The position numbers and the translations under genes are program-made. DNA of 33,309 bases from a virus, in the IMG/VR virus record IMGVR_UViG_3300037963_005570, positions 1 through 33,309 of that record; one strand, written 5' to 3'. The notes beneath the pieces were generated by a model. It was not told the origin of the DNA, made no database searches, and saw nothing but the letters and a program-made list of their open reading frames with translations. Within the stretch, counting starts at the first letter, position 1. Every line of letters starts with the position of its first letter. Below, piece by piece: positions 12,480 to 21,541 of the stretch.

Positions 12480-12712
12480 TTGCTTTTTTCCACCTGGTCA
12501 AGGACACCGGATCCAGCGATGACACCAGCGACGAAGTCTTCACGGACTTCGTCGAGTGCTTCGACGAGTAGTGCTATCGCTTGATCGGACAAGGCTTCGA
12601 CAAGCGCCGAGCGCGGTTCAATCATCCTGTCGAGCGCTCTCCGGAGCACATTCCGTCGCCCTTGAGCGATCGCTTCTCCCGCGTCGTATGCCGGGTTCCC
12701 TGGTCGGCTCAT
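12476..12712 (-). CDS. Hypothetical 78-aa protein in the lysis cluster
   Basis: The ATG at 12710-12712 has a strong ribosome-binding site (AGGAGG) which itself overlaps the end of the endolysin gene. The protein is mostly helical: RRNVLRRALDRM (20-31), a hydrophobic-acidic helix ALSDQAIALLVEALDEV (39-55), and a C-terminal FVAGVIAGSGVLDQ. It has no clear transmembrane span. It stands between the endolysin and the holin-like gene and is coupled to the latter by GTGA. A lysis accessory role is suggested only by position. Confidence 0.5.
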   Translation of the reverse strand: MSRPGNPAYDAGEAIAQGRRNVLRRALDRMIEPRSALVEALSDQAIALLVEALDEVREDFVAGVIAGSGVLDQVEKSK

Positions 12713-12721
12713 TCCGTCCTC

Positions 12722-13129
12722 CTATCGGTCGATCTGGTAGTGTGGACCGTCCGGGAACGACTTCCATTCCGCTCCACAGACGAGATTCCCGGACACGCGC
12801 CCCGCGGCCCGGAGCTGTCGCCACTTCGACTTGACGAAGCGGACGAGCGGCCAGTAGTCGTCCCAGTCCCAGGACACAGCTCCGTTGATGTAGGGCGCTG
12901 CGTCGACGGCCATGGACGGAGTCGAGTTGTGCTTGGAGCGCGGCCACCGGAGCTGGCTTTTCCCAGTCCTGTACATCTCGTCCTGTCGTGCTTCCCCGCG
13001 GTGGCCTTCCAGGATCGTGATGTCCGACGGGCATTCAGGGTCCGCCAGTACTTCCGTGAACAACAGGACCAAGTCCGGGTCGCATGTGTTCAATCGCTGC
13101 AGCGACCGTGAGCTGTAGCGGTAGCCCAT
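12722..13129 (-). CDS. Endolysin: M15-family L-alanoyl-D-glutamate/DD-peptidase
   Basis: The 135-aa protein carries the zinc-peptidase pattern of phage M15 endolysins: SKHNSTPSMAVDAAPY (65-80; H67 and D76 as zinc ligands) and GPHYQI (128-133; H130 as third ligand), with EGHR (41-44) in the position of the substrate-binding motif. It would cut peptide cross-links or stems in peptidoglycan at lysis. The start ATG at 13127-13129 overlaps the upstream stop as TGATG; an in-frame start 15 bp further upstream is less likely. No signal peptide or binding domain is seen, so release through a holin is expected; the next genes encode a small protein and a holin candidate. Confidence 0.88.
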   Translation of the reverse strand: MGYRYSSRSLQRLNTCDPDLVLLFTEVLADPECPSDITILEGHRGEARQDEMYRTGKSQLRWPRSKHNSTPSMAVDAAPYINGAVSWDWDDYWPLVRFVKSKWRQLRAAGRVSGNLVCGAEWKSFPDGPHYQIDR

Positions 13130-13416
13130 CAGTCCGCCGCCCAAGCGGTAACCGCTGCAGTGATTCCCAAGTCATCCAGGTGACTCTTCAGAACTGGCGA
13201 CGAGCTCCCCGCGTCAATCCGAGCTCGTATGTCTTCCCGGACGGATTCGGCCAGCCCGTACGCGACTCCACCGGTGGCGAAGTAGACAGCCAGTCCGTTG
13301 GCGTCTTCAAACTGCATCAGCGGGGCTTCGAGAGCTTGCCACGCGTCAGCGTGGACCACCGGCAAGTCATCGGGTCCATACGCGACTTCGACGACTCGGA
13401 GTGTGGTGTCGCTCAT
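13129..13416 (-). CDS. Hypothetical 95-aa protein after the fibre-like gene
   Basis: The ATG (13414-13416) overlaps the stop of the fibre-like gene as ATGA, and the stop overlaps the endolysin start as TGATG. The sequence begins with predicted strands (TLRVVEVAYG, PVVHAD) and continues with LAVYFATGGVAYGL and a charged helix, ESVREDIRARID. The C-terminal 30 residues include a second helix and TAAVTAWAA. It has no signal peptide or transmembrane span. Position suggests a virion-tip protein or a chaperone for the fibre, but no family is recognised. Confidence 0.6.
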   Translation of the reverse strand: MSDTTLRVVEVAYGPDDLPVVHADAWQALEAPLMQFEDANGLAVYFATGGVAYGLAESVREDIRARIDAGSSSPVLKSHLDDLGITAAVTAWAAD

Positions 13417-14204
13417 TGCTGTTTCCTTTGGACGAGAGTTCGAGTCAACGTGAAGTCGCTGGCGTCGCCCGCGCTGATGAAACAGCGAAGGCCGTTGCCC
13501 TGGTAGTCGGGGGTAGCTTGTGCCAAGCCGACACTGTCCGCACCGATCATCAGCGTCCCAGCGGCCGCGGGCGCCGGTGTCGGTGGTGTTGTTCCACTCG
13601 TGTCCATCACCTGAACAATCTCACCGCCGGTGAGAATCAGCGTAAAGACTCGACTCGTTTTGATGGCTGTGGTTGCCTGAATCGCTGAAGCGCTGGTGTT
13701 CCTGCGGACGCGGATTTTCTCGTTTGTGCTATCGTTAGCGTCTTCGACGAAGATCATCCTCGCTATGCCGCTGTTGTGCGTCGTCGTACTGCCGCGGTTC
13801 AGACCGCAGTACACCGAACTATTGCCCGCGCTCGTGTATACCAAGCTCGTGATCACGATGTGGACAGCGTATTGGTAGCCTCGGACGTCCGCTACGGTAT
13901 AGCTGTCGAACAACGGGTCCAGATCGATCGACAGCGTCAGCGTCCCGCTGGTGTCGGTGCCACCGTCCATCACCATGCCGGTGCCGTTGGTCGGAGTCAC
14001 CGTCCCGTTGGCGCCGGAATAGGTCGACACGTCGACACCGACAGACTTTCCGGACACCGATATGGTGTGACTTCCGTTGGCCAAAGCGCTGGCATTGTCC
14101 ACGCTGGTCCAGTCGAGATCGACCAAGTCGGTCCAAGTTGCACCACCTCCACCGCCACCGCCACCGCTCGCGGGGCTACCTCCGATCGTGTCCAGACTTC
14201 CCAT
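13413..14204 (-). CDS. Putative tail fibre/receptor-binding protein with polyglycine linker
   Basis: The 263-aa protein begins with a short N-terminal segment (MGSLDTIGGSPAS) followed by eight glycines (14-21), a flexible hinge common in phage fibres. The remainder is rich in Thr, Ser, Gly and Asn with alternating strands (GTLTLSIDLDPLFDSYTV, YQYAVHIVITSLVYTS, RVFTLILTGGEIVQV) and looks like a beta-sandwich such as a concanavalin or jelly-roll fold. A C-terminal GNGLRCFISAGDASDFTLTR continues the sheet. A glycan- or receptor-binding role is inferred from composition and from its place between tail-tip and lysis genes. The homologous fold cannot be named. Start ATG at 14202-14204 with GGGGAA upstream. 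Confidence 0.55.
   Translation of the reverse strand: MGSLDTIGGSPASGGGGGGGGATWTDLVDLDWTSVDNASALANGSHTISVSGKSVGVDVSTYSGANGTVTPTNGTGMVMDGGTDTSGTLTLSIDLDPLFDSYTVADVRGYQYAVHIVITSLVYTSAGNSSVYCGLNRGSTTTHNSGIARMIFVEDANDSTNEKIRVRRNTSASAIQATTAIKTSRVFTLILTGGEIVQVMDTSGTTPPTPAPAAAGTLMIGADSVGLAQATPDYQGNGLRCFISAGDASDFTLTRTLVQRKQQ
14148..14170. repeat. Glycine-codon microsatellite in the fibre-like gene
   Basis: On the plus strand CCACCG-type triplets repeat (CACCTCCACCGCCACCGCC and neighbours), encoding the eight-glycine hinge of the fibre-like protein on the minus strand. Near-identical triplets can change in copy number by slippage without shifting the frame, which would alter hinge length only. Confidence 0.6.
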
Positions 14205-14207
14205 GGA

Positions 14208-14510
14208 TCATTCCCCTTGAGCGGAGATGTAGACCACCGAACCAGACGCCGCGCGGACTTCGATGGTGTAGTCCCTCCGGTCCCGGTTTCCGTGTCGCGT
14301 CCACACACGAGTCCATGAGTCCGCGGCCGCTGGCACGAATCCAGCCGCGGCCGTGTTGCTCACGCGCCACTCGAACGCGGCGTTCACCCGGACGTGTAGT
14401 TCGCGGTCCTGTGGCCCGACGGTGATGATCGTGGTGACAGTGCCACCGCCGGAGAGGGTCTCGGAGTCAGTCCACGGTCTGAGCTCCTGAGTCGAGATGT
14501 CAATGGCCAT
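14208..14510 (-). CDS. Hypothetical virion/tail-tip protein (100 aa)
   Basis: The ATG (14508-14510) has AGGTGAG just upstream. The sequence is strand-rich: TVTTIITVGPQ (24-34), ELHVRVNAAFEWRVSN (37-52) and RRDYTIEVRAASGSVVYIS (about 78-96), with WTRVWTRHG in between, as expected for a small beta-sandwich. It lies between the hub-like protein and the fibre-like protein and is three bases from the latter. A tip, decoration or adaptor role in the tail is likely from context. No family is recognised. Confidence 0.6.
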   Translation of the reverse strand: MAIDISTQELRPWTDSETLSGGGTVTTIITVGPQDRELHVRVNAAFEWRVSNTAAAGFVPAAADSWTRVWTRHGNRDRRDYTIEVRAASGSVVYISAQGE

Positions 14511-14565
14511 CGGCTCACCTGGTGTCGGGGGAACGTGTCACGGGCAGATCGTATCACGGCCCGTT

Positions 14566-16092
14566 TCAGTATTCGGGCAGAATGATCACTCGGAGTGTCT
14601 GAGCGACGGGCGACAGGTAGTCGCGGGCAACGAGTCCGAGCCGGTCATCTATGCCAGCTCCGGCGTATGTCACTGTGACCACGTCCCCGTCGTGTAGCTC
14701 ATCATACTCTCCGGTGATGTCCTGGAGCTCCACGTACCGGGTCACCAGTCCTCGGACAGATCGCCAGTGCAGGACCAGGAAAGCGGTGGAGATGTCGCCG
14801 ATCCAGGACTCTTCCATGGTCTCCAGCGCGTCGCCAACGAGTGTCTTCGCCCGGTGGACGACTCGCGAGCTCGTGGACGCGTAGCCGATGGGCTGGTCTG
14901 GTGACACGATGAGAGACACGCGTGAGTCGCCGTCAGACAGCATTGAAGTCGACAGCTGCAGTCTCGAGCGGACCTTGTCGGTCTCATGGACAATCCGCCC
15001 CGGCATGGTCACACCAGGACCAACTTCGATGTGCCGGATCGCGTCCGAGTGTCGAGCGTCATACCGCCACGGAATCAGACGGAGCTTTCCCGCGTCGTTC
15101 TGAACCGACACAGGCAGCATCCCGAGAAGACCGTCCGTAATCAACCGCCACGGACTGGTCGGCTCCACAATGAACCCAGAAACGGCGAACCTGTTCAGCC
15201 AGCTCTTCCACGCGAGTAGCCCGCTGTAGTCGACGGGAATCTGGAATCGCGACAGAATCCACGTCAGGAGATCACCAGCTCCAGCTCGGCTACCGTCCGG
15301 CACGGGGTACGACTGTCCGTCCGTCCACGCGACAGCGAACGAGTCAGCGCCGAGAGTGATCGTGGACGCCCCGCTGACGTCCACCACGGACACGAGCTGT
15401 CCAAGTCCGTCCGCTTGATGACTCACGGTGAATGTCTCGCGGAGCGAACCAGTCACGATTGTGACCTGGGACGCGGACACGGCATGACCAGCAATGAGCA
15501 GTGTGGCGGCGTTCGCTCCGCTCCGCTTCACTACCCGAGCTGGAGATCCCTTCTCGAAGTCGAGGATCCCCGGGAATGTCCGAATGGCCCATGCAGGCCG
15601 TCCCCAGACCACCGGATACCATGGTTCGCCTTCGTGATCCCCCTGCGGCCAGGTGTCGTCCGTGACTCTCCATGTCTGGAGATGAGTCGAGCCGGAGTCC
15701 TCCCATGGAAGACCTTCCACAGTGAACGCCACTGGCTGGTCCGGTGGACCGTACTCGGGTTCAGTCGCCGATCCGGACGCGACCACCTTCCGCTCGGCGT
15801 ACGGGGTGCCACTCGTCCACAGCGATACTTCCGCAGTCGCGTCCTGGAATCGGTGACCAGCTGCCACGATGTCCGCGAGCGGATCGTCCGGTGGCCATGA
15901 GACCTCGAGCGAGACCGAAGCTACCGACGGACGCTGTTTGAACGGGTCAAAGTCGCTCGGAGCTCGTAGCTCGGGCAGTCCTCCGAGATGAGGTAGCGAC
16001 TTCCCGTCCGAGTCCACCGGCGCGACAGGTGTGTCCGACCACCGGAACACACGTCCAGCGAACTCGAGCCGGACCAGCCAGTGAACGGACAT
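14566..16092 (-). CDS. Tail hub/baseplate-like protein (508 aa)
   Basis: The ATG (16090-16092) overlaps the stop of the large tail protein as TGATG. The sequence alternates strand-rich domains. The first 130 residues (HWLVRLEFAGRVFRWSD..., SVASVSLEVSWPPDD) resemble a hub-type beta domain. The middle (about 180-330) contains YPVVWGRPAWAIRTFPG and LLTWILSRFQIPVDYSGL. The last part has SPWRLITDGLLGMLPVSVQ, repeated short strands and VELQDITGEYDELHDGDVVTVTY near the C-terminus. The order of domains is reminiscent of tail hub (gp27-like) proteins that sit below the tape measure. The exact family is inferred from size, order and these patterns. Confidence 0.6.
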   Translation of the reverse strand: MSVHWLVRLEFAGRVFRWSDTPVAPVDSDGKSLPHLGGLPELRAPSDFDPFKQRPSVASVSLEVSWPPDDPLADIVAAGHRFQDATAEVSLWTSGTPYAERKVVASGSATEPEYGPPDQPVAFTVEGLPWEDSGSTHLQTWRVTDDTWPQGDHEGEPWYPVVWGRPAWAIRTFPGILDFEKGSPARVVKRSGANAATLLIAGHAVSASQVTIVTGSLRETFTVSHQADGLGQLVSVVDVSGASTITLGADSFAVAWTDGQSYPVPDGSRAGAGDLLTWILSRFQIPVDYSGLLAWKSWLNRFAVSGFIVEPTSPWRLITDGLLGMLPVSVQNDAGKLRLIPWRYDARHSDAIRHIEVGPGVTMPGRIVHETDKVRSRLQLSTSMLSDGDSRVSLIVSPDQPIGYASTSSRVVHRAKTLVGDALETMEESWIGDISTAFLVLHWRSVRGLVTRYVELQDITGEYDELHDGDVVTVTYAGAGIDDRLGLVARDYLSPVAQTLRVIILPEY

Positions 16093-19000
16093 CAGACGAT
16101 CTCCCGGATACGAAGAGACGCCACGCGAATGAACTCGTCCTCGTTTTCGTCGCCTTGGACCGTGTCCAGTTGAATGTCCGAGTCGATGACACCGACCAGA
16201 AAGTCCCGTCGACGGTTCAGCGTGGTTGCGTCCGGCGGACCTTTTTCCAGTCGCGGAAGGTAGACCACGGGCAAGGCCGGCCCGTTGACCTGTTCAGCCA
16301 GGCCGCGGAGTGTCATCGGGAGATCGAAGCTCGAAGCCACAGGCAGCGCTCCGGAGCTGTCCGACAGCTTGACATAGTCCGGGTCCGGCGACTCCCCCGA
16401 CGCGTTGCACGTGGGTACGCCATCGCTCCAGGAGATCGTGACAGACCGTCTGGACGGTGCGAGAGTCCTTGTCCGGTACGTCCGGTCTTCGGCTTCGACG
16501 ACTTGGACGCCATGTTCCTGTCCGAGAGCTCGGCCGAACGAGTAGGGCGTCCCGAACGCGTGAATGCTTCCCCACACCAGCGTCCCGACTCGGATGTCAC
16601 CGTCGAGCGTGGTCTGAGCTGGAATCCGAAGTCGTAGTCCTTGAGCTGTCTCCCCGAGCATGTTCCACCAGCAGACGAAGTTTGGAGCCCAGAACCGAAC
16701 CGTGGACGTTGACTCGGTGTTGTCCGCGCCTTCAAAAGTGACTGTGGCCTGTCTCCCGGAGAGCGTCCCCCGAGTGTTCCCTTCGGTGTTCGCAGCGATT
16801 CGCCGGAGCTTGGACGAGCTGAACTCGACAGTGCCACCCGCGAGCTCGTTCGGCTCGAGGTACGTCTGAGTCGCAGCCGCTCCCAGTGGACCGTCCGCTC
16901 GGATGGTAGCTCCGGTTCGTGTCCAGTTGTTGGCCAGCCATGACAGTCCTGTCGCTGCGTCGATCGTCACGAGCGTGACCCAGCTCGAAGTCCCGCGGTC
17001 GTATCGTTCGACGAATCCCGTCCGCCAGTTCGCTCCCAGAACAGCCAGGCACATTGCATCCGACAAGGGCGCGGATTCCCATCCGCCGCCGGTGGCTTTT
17101 GTGTCGAAGGCGACGGCGATCTTCGCTTCGGAGTCGTCATCGACAGTCCGTGTCCCGCGTCGTGGACTCGGGAACACCGCGGGAAAGACTCGCGACACCG
17201 GGTAATCGCTGGCCAATGCGATGTGGTGTTCGTCACCTTCGAACGCGGGACCAGAACGCGCGTTCACTGACACACCGTCCGTGATGTACGTCCCCGTTGG
17301 CGAATACCGGACGGCGTTCAGTGCCGACGGGTTGCTCATTCCCGCGAGCGTTTCCAGGTGTTGTCCGGCGTAGTCGCCCGACGTCACGTGGAACTCGTGC
17401 CAGCGGACGGTCGCAGTGTCGGACGACAGGACGCCCCACGCTACCTCATCCGTCGAAGCTCCACCCGAGGTGGCGTTCCCAGTCGGACCAGCGATGTACT
17501 CGAGGTCTTCCGATACTCCACGCGCGCGATACCACAGCGCTGCGACTCCGTCCTGGAGAGACACCACAACGTCGACACCCGCTGTCGTGTCAATGCTCAC
17601 ATCCGATCCGATCGCCGAACCAGCCACCACGTCGTAGAGCTGGATCGCTGACGTGGTGAATCGGACCTCGACTTGTCGGTGAATGACAGCCACGGCCGTC
17701 CGAAGCGAGATTCCGACTCGGGTTGCGGCCATCGCCGAAGTCGAGGCAGTAGTCAGCGACGCTCGGACGATGTAGCCGCTCGCCGAGTCCGTGTTCGCGT
17801 AGCGCTTGAAACCGCTCGAAGCGGTGATTCGCACCGAACCGAGGAACAACAGCTCGGCCGCGCCACCGGAAGCAGTCCACGAAGTCATTCCGCCGGGTAG
17901 TTCAATCGGAAGCCACGTGTTGATCCATCCGGCCAGCGTCGATTCGTTCCGGGCGAGCTCCGTACGCGGGAGATTGACCGTCGCATACCCTCCGAGCCAC
18001 GCGACACACAGTGAGTTGTCCTCGTTTCCGGGATCCGCGGCCCACTGGTGAGCGAGTACAATCTGTCCCTTCCACCACGTCCCAGCGTAGTGTCGCAGAT
18101 AGGCGTCCGTGTCCTGTCCGCGCCAGATCGTAGCAGAACCGGGGAATTTTTCCTGCGGACGACCACTTGGAGCTCGAGACGCCGGGAACTCGTCGGATAT
18201 TCCCATGGTTACCCAGTTCAGTCCACCGTCAGTCGTTCGAACAGCGACCACTTCGTTTGTGGCAAAAGTTGTTTTTGCGACTCCACCGAATTGCACGTAC
18301 GAACTGACGGCGGATGTGATGAGGTAGATAGTCCCATCATCGGCATGCACCAAGCTTAGGTCGTTGTCGGAACTGTAGGTGTACCTGGAGCTTGCGTTCG
18401 TCCCAGTGGCCGGTACGTGCCTGACTTCGCTGTTTCCCAGGTCTCCCATTGCTACCTGTAGATAGCCGACGTTGTTCCCATCGCTGAAGGCGCTCCCCGC
18501 TTGAGCGTTCAGGCCACGGTAAAGCGGCGAAGCTCCGAGCGGTGTGAACGCGTCCGGGATGATTCGCTGTTGAATGTACGGCTCGATTCTGCTTTCGTCC
18601 TGACGAATCGAGACGAAGCACATCAGGAAGCCACTCGGGGTCGCAACGACATCCGGAAAAGCTCCTTCCAGCGTTGTTGTGCCCTGTCCGGACATGACGT
18701 CGAAGAAGGTAGCGCCGTTGTCGTAGCTGGCCCATTGCCGGATGTGATCGTTCGAAGTCGCTGCATCGGATGGATCTTGTCCCACCAGCTGAGCAAACAA
18801 GACCACCTGGCCGTTCCGGTATGCCGGTCGGATCCGGCGACATGCCACTTCTCCGCTGAAGAGCGGATTCTTCAGACACGCGCGTGAACCCACCAGCCAA
18901 GTCGCGCCCTCGTCGTCCGAGTAGGACATCCCGAGCTGGATCGTCTTCGTCGTCGTGTCTTCAATCCAGAAAAAGACCAGGATCCGATCCCCCGTGGACC

Positions 19001-19565
19001 GCGGGACCACACACAGCGCCGGCTCGAAGTCCTGGGTCGGAGCGGGTGTCACAGTCTCCACGTTGACAGTCGACCAGGTCTTCGTCGACTCCACCCAGCG
19101 GGACACCTGTACAGTCTCTCCGACGTTGTACCGGGTGACTTGACTGGTCACCAGGACCGTCCGCTTCGACGTGGTGACAGCGTGCGGTCGCTTGCTGACA
19201 GTGACGTCCCCGGTACTGGTAGAGCTCCCGTCCATGTAGTGGATCGTGTTCCATCCCCAGATCGACGTGGGAGCATTCCGTCCGCGGTACAGCGCGTCCC
19301 CCGTGAACTTCCACGCGAATCCGCTACCGGTGATCGGGTCAATCGCGCCAGCGGACACACACTTCGTCTCGATGGTCTTCGTCCCAGCTCTCGCACCGTA
19401 CGCGGCCAGGACAACGTCCGAGTTCCCCTGGTCGACTGGATCTCCAGCTCGTGGATTCTGTTCGGGCCACGTGGTCTGAGTCGTCCACAGTGAATCGCTC
19501 TCCACCAGTCGCGGATCCGGGACTCCGAGCGCTCGGACAATGGCCGTCGATCTGTCAATGCTCAC
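16092..19565 (-). CDS. Large tail protein with Asp-box (sialidase-like) propeller repeats
   Basis: The 1157-aa protein is the largest in the window. Its N-terminal half contains Asp-box motifs, SDDEGATW (216-223), SYDNGATF (280-287) and TTDGGLNW (444-451), spaced within strand-rich repeats as in six-bladed sialidase-type propellers. The middle (about 540-760) has two lectin-like stretches with LLFLGSVRITAS and ASLTTASTSAMAATRVGISL. The C-terminal 200 residues return to a compact tail-type sheet. I cannot find a full sialidase active site (the arginine triad), so binding or hydrolysis of glycans is a hypothesis. The start is GTG, in a GTGA overlap with the tape measure stop. The position after the tape measure fits a tail-tip or side-fibre protein. 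Confidence 0.7.
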   Translation of the reverse strand: MSIDRSTAIVRALGVPDPRLVESDSLWTTQTTWPEQNPRAGDPVDQGNSDVVLAAYGARAGTKTIETKCVSAGAIDPITGSGFAWKFTGDALYRGRNAPTSIWGWNTIHYMDGSSTSTGDVTVSKRPHAVTTSKRTVLVTSQVTRYNVGETVQVSRWVESTKTWSTVNVETVTPAPTQDFEPALCVVPRSTGDRILVFFWIEDTTTKTIQLGMSYSDDEGATWLVGSRACLKNPLFSGEVACRRIRPAYRNGQVVLFAQLVGQDPSDAATSNDHIRQWASYDNGATFFDVMSGQGTTTLEGAFPDVVATPSGFLMCFVSIRQDESRIEPYIQQRIIPDAFTPLGASPLYRGLNAQAGSAFSDGNNVGYLQVAMGDLGNSEVRHVPATGTNASSRYTYSSDNDLSLVHADDGTIYLITSAVSSYVQFGGVAKTTFATNEVVAVRTTDGGLNWVTMGISDEFPASRAPSGRPQEKFPGSATIWRGQDTDAYLRHYAGTWWKGQIVLAHQWAADPGNEDNSLCVAWLGGYATVNLPRTELARNESTLAGWINTWLPIELPGGMTSWTASGGAAELLFLGSVRITASSGFKRYANTDSASGYIVRASLTTASTSAMAATRVGISLRTAVAVIHRQVEVRFTTSAIQLYDVVAGSAIGSDVSIDTTAGVDVVVSLQDGVAALWYRARGVSEDLEYIAGPTGNATSGGASTDEVAWGVLSSDTATVRWHEFHVTSGDYAGQHLETLAGMSNPSALNAVRYSPTGTYITDGVSVNARSGPAFEGDEHHIALASDYPVSRVFPAVFPSPRRGTRTVDDDSEAKIAVAFDTKATGGGWESAPLSDAMCLAVLGANWRTGFVERYDRGTSSWVTLVTIDAATGLSWLANNWTRTGATIRADGPLGAAATQTYLEPNELAGGTVEFSSSKLRRIAANTEGNTRGTLSGRQATVTFEGADNTESTSTVRFWAPNFVCWWNMLGETAQGLRLRIPAQTTLDGDIRVGTLVWGSIHAFGTPYSFGRALGQEHGVQVVEAEDRTYRTRTLAPSRRSVTISWSDGVPTCNASGESPDPDYVKLSDSSGALPVASSFDLPMTLRGLAEQVNGPALPVVYLPRLEKGPPDATTLNRRRDFLVGVIDSDIQLDTVQGDENEDEFIRVASLRIREIV

Positions 19566-21541
19566 AGCTGCCTCCCGATTCGTGATCCGCTTCTATTCCG
19601 GTCCCCTCGAGTCAGCGATCCGGGGAGCTGTCGGTCGTCCCGGTAGAAGTCGCGGAACTGCCGGTGGTTGAACTGCGAGATAGCCACAACCATTGGGCGT
19701 CGTTCGCCACCGCCAGCGTTCAGCGCGTCAATCTGAGACCGTCCGATAGACTGTGCGGCGCGACGGTTCAGAACTGCCTCGCCCTGGTGCAGTACAGCCG
19801 GGACCGCGTCGCCAGCTCCACCGTCCGCCCGTTGTACCATGGACGTTCCGCGGTAGAACCGGGGCGGCTTTTGCGCTTTGATGGCGGCCACTTGGACCGC
19901 TCCGCTGGCCGCGATGATTGTGGCGGCCGCTGGTCCGAGTACGGCGCCGTATCCGGTAGGCGGTGGGAGAAGGGCGCCGCGGGAAGCTCGGATCGTTTCC
20001 ATGACCACCATGGCGACGTTGAGAGCTTTCGCGACTTTGAACATCTGACGAGCTCGCTTCTTCTGTCCTTGGTCCGCGAGTATCGTGGAGATCGTCGCGG
20101 TCGCTTGTGCTGCGCTGGAGACGGCCAAACTGGCGAAGTTACTTCGAAGCTGTCTTTGTGCCTCTTCCTGAGCTCGGGCAGCGTCGAATCGGGCTTGTCC
20201 CTCAGCTTCCATGATTCGGGAGCGTTCCCGTTCGTAGTGGTCGACAATCGCGGTCTGTGCTTCCTGGAACTCGGTTTCAGCCTGCAGACGTAGGAAGTAA
20301 TCATTCTGGGCGTTTTCCATGCGTTGCTGACGAATCAGCGCCGCTTTCGCCAGCTCGGCGTCGGTCGCTTGGGCGAGCTTGCCCATCTCGGACAGCTCTA
20401 CGGCCGTGGCCTTTTGAATGATCGCCGTGTTCTGCTCTCGTAAAGCCAAGTCCTTGTCGACTTGTTGACTTCTCGCTTTCCCTGCAGCGATCACCGCTTT
20501 GATCTGTTCGGCTTGCCTCTTCGTTGCGTCAGCTGCCTTTTCGCGACTCTTCGTGCTTGCTTCAGTCGCTTCTTTTGTTTCCCGTTCCGCGTCCGCGAGC
20601 TCACGCGACACACCGACCAGCTCTTCCGCTCGGGCCTGGTAGTCCTGTGTCGCGATCGAGAGTTCTTCAAATCCGAACTCGAGCACGTCAATGGGAATGT
20701 CCTCGACAGCTCCAGACACGGAACGGAACTTCGCCGCGAGCTCGTCAAGTCCTGCAGCGCCAGCGATGTTCCCAGCGATGTCCGACAGCTGAAGCAACTT
20801 CCCGAGAGCTGGCGTCATGACTGAGACGATCGTTTTAGCGAGCATTCCAAACGCGGACCCGACGAGCGCCGCACCGCCACCCATGGCGTTTAGGACATCG
20901 CCGGCAGCGAGTCCGAGCTTCACGATCTCCACAGCTGTAGCTTCGACGCTCGGAGCGACTTTGGCAGCGAAGACAACAACCAAGCGCTCCGCGGTCGACT
21001 GTACCGAGTCCAGCGCGGCGTTCGCTTGCCGTATGCTCTCGACGTCCTCTTCTGGAATGTCGAACCCTTCGACGGATGAGAGCTTTTCGAACTTCGTCAG
21101 GAGCTCATCCGACGCGCGGACAGCTGAGACGGAAGCTGTCGCCACAGCTCCGAACGCCACCGCGACTCCACCAACGGCCAGCGCGGCCGCGGTCGCACCG
21201 ATCGCCAGCTGTCCCAGTGGACTACTGAGACCACCGAGGACAGCGCGGAACTTTTCGAACTTGTCGGCCGGGATGCCAGCGAGCTCCACCAGGCCTTTTC
21301 CAGCTTCGATCGCTGAACGCTGACTCTCCTCAGCTGCCCGGGCCGCTTGTCGGCCGGCCTTTTCAGCTGCTCGCGTCGCCGCTTTGGCGGTGTTTGCTGC
21401 GGCCTTCGACATGCGCTTCTCGAGCGCGCTGGCCGCCTTCGCTGCCTGCTTGTCCGTGTAGCCTGGAATCTGGGCGAACTGCTGTTGGTACTTGCTGATG
21501 TCCGCGATGACATTCAGCGAGATGTCCCGACGCGTGGTCAT
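19562..21541 (-). CDS. Tape measure protein (659 aa)
   Basis: The N-terminal 90 residues are an alanine-, lysine- and arginine-rich coiled coil, followed by a hydrophobic segment (about 108-140, QLAIGATAAALAVGGVAVAF). The middle has long charged coiled-coil stretches such as LADAERETKEATEASTKSRE and EFQEAQTAIVDHYERERSR. The C-terminus shows the usual tape measure ending, FYRGTSMVQRADGG and HQGEAVLNRRAAQ. The rule of about 0.15 nm of tail per residue predicts a tail near 100 nm. ATGA and GTGA overlaps join it to both neighbours. It sits directly after the tail chaperone region, as is standard for long-tailed phages. Confidence 0.88.
   Translation of the reverse strand: MTTRRDISLNVIADISKYQQQFAQIPGYTDKQAAKAASALEKRMSKAAANTAKAATRAAEKAGRQAARAAEESQRSAIEAGKGLVELAGIPADKFEKFRAVLGGLSSPLGQLAIGATAAALAVGGVAVAFGAVATASVSAVRASDELLTKFEKLSSVEGFDIPEEDVESIRQANAALDSVQSTAERLVVVFAAKVAPSVEATAVEIVKLGLAAGDVLNAMGGGAALVGSAFGMLAKTIVSVMTPALGKLLQLSDIAGNIAGAAGLDELAAKFRSVSGAVEDIPIDVLEFGFEELSIATQDYQARAEELVGVSRELADAERETKEATEASTKSREKAADATKRQAEQIKAVIAAGKARSQQVDKDLALREQNTAIIQKATAVELSEMGKLAQATDAELAKAALIRQQRMENAQNDYFLRLQAETEFQEAQTAIVDHYERERSRIMEAEGQARFDAARAQEEAQRQLRSNFASLAVSSAAQATATISTILADQGQKKRARQMFKVAKALNVAMVVMETIRASRGALLPPPTGYGAVLGPAAATIIAASGAVQVAAIKAQKPPRFYRGTSMVQRADGGAGDAVPAVLHQGEAVLNRRAAQSIGRSQIDALNAGGGERRPMVVAISQFNHRQFRDFYRDDRQLPGSLTRGDRNRSGSRIGRQL

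Noticed and set aside
12479-12507. TTGACC with 17-bp spacer to TGATCT on the minus strand
   Set aside because: The -10 element is poor and it lies at the end of a coding frame just before a coupled start, so coincidence is more likely.
14540-14564. ACGGGC/GCCCGT inverted repeat after the hub-like gene
   Set aside because: The stem is only 6 bp with a 13-nt loop and no T-tract follows on either strand; too weak to call a terminator.
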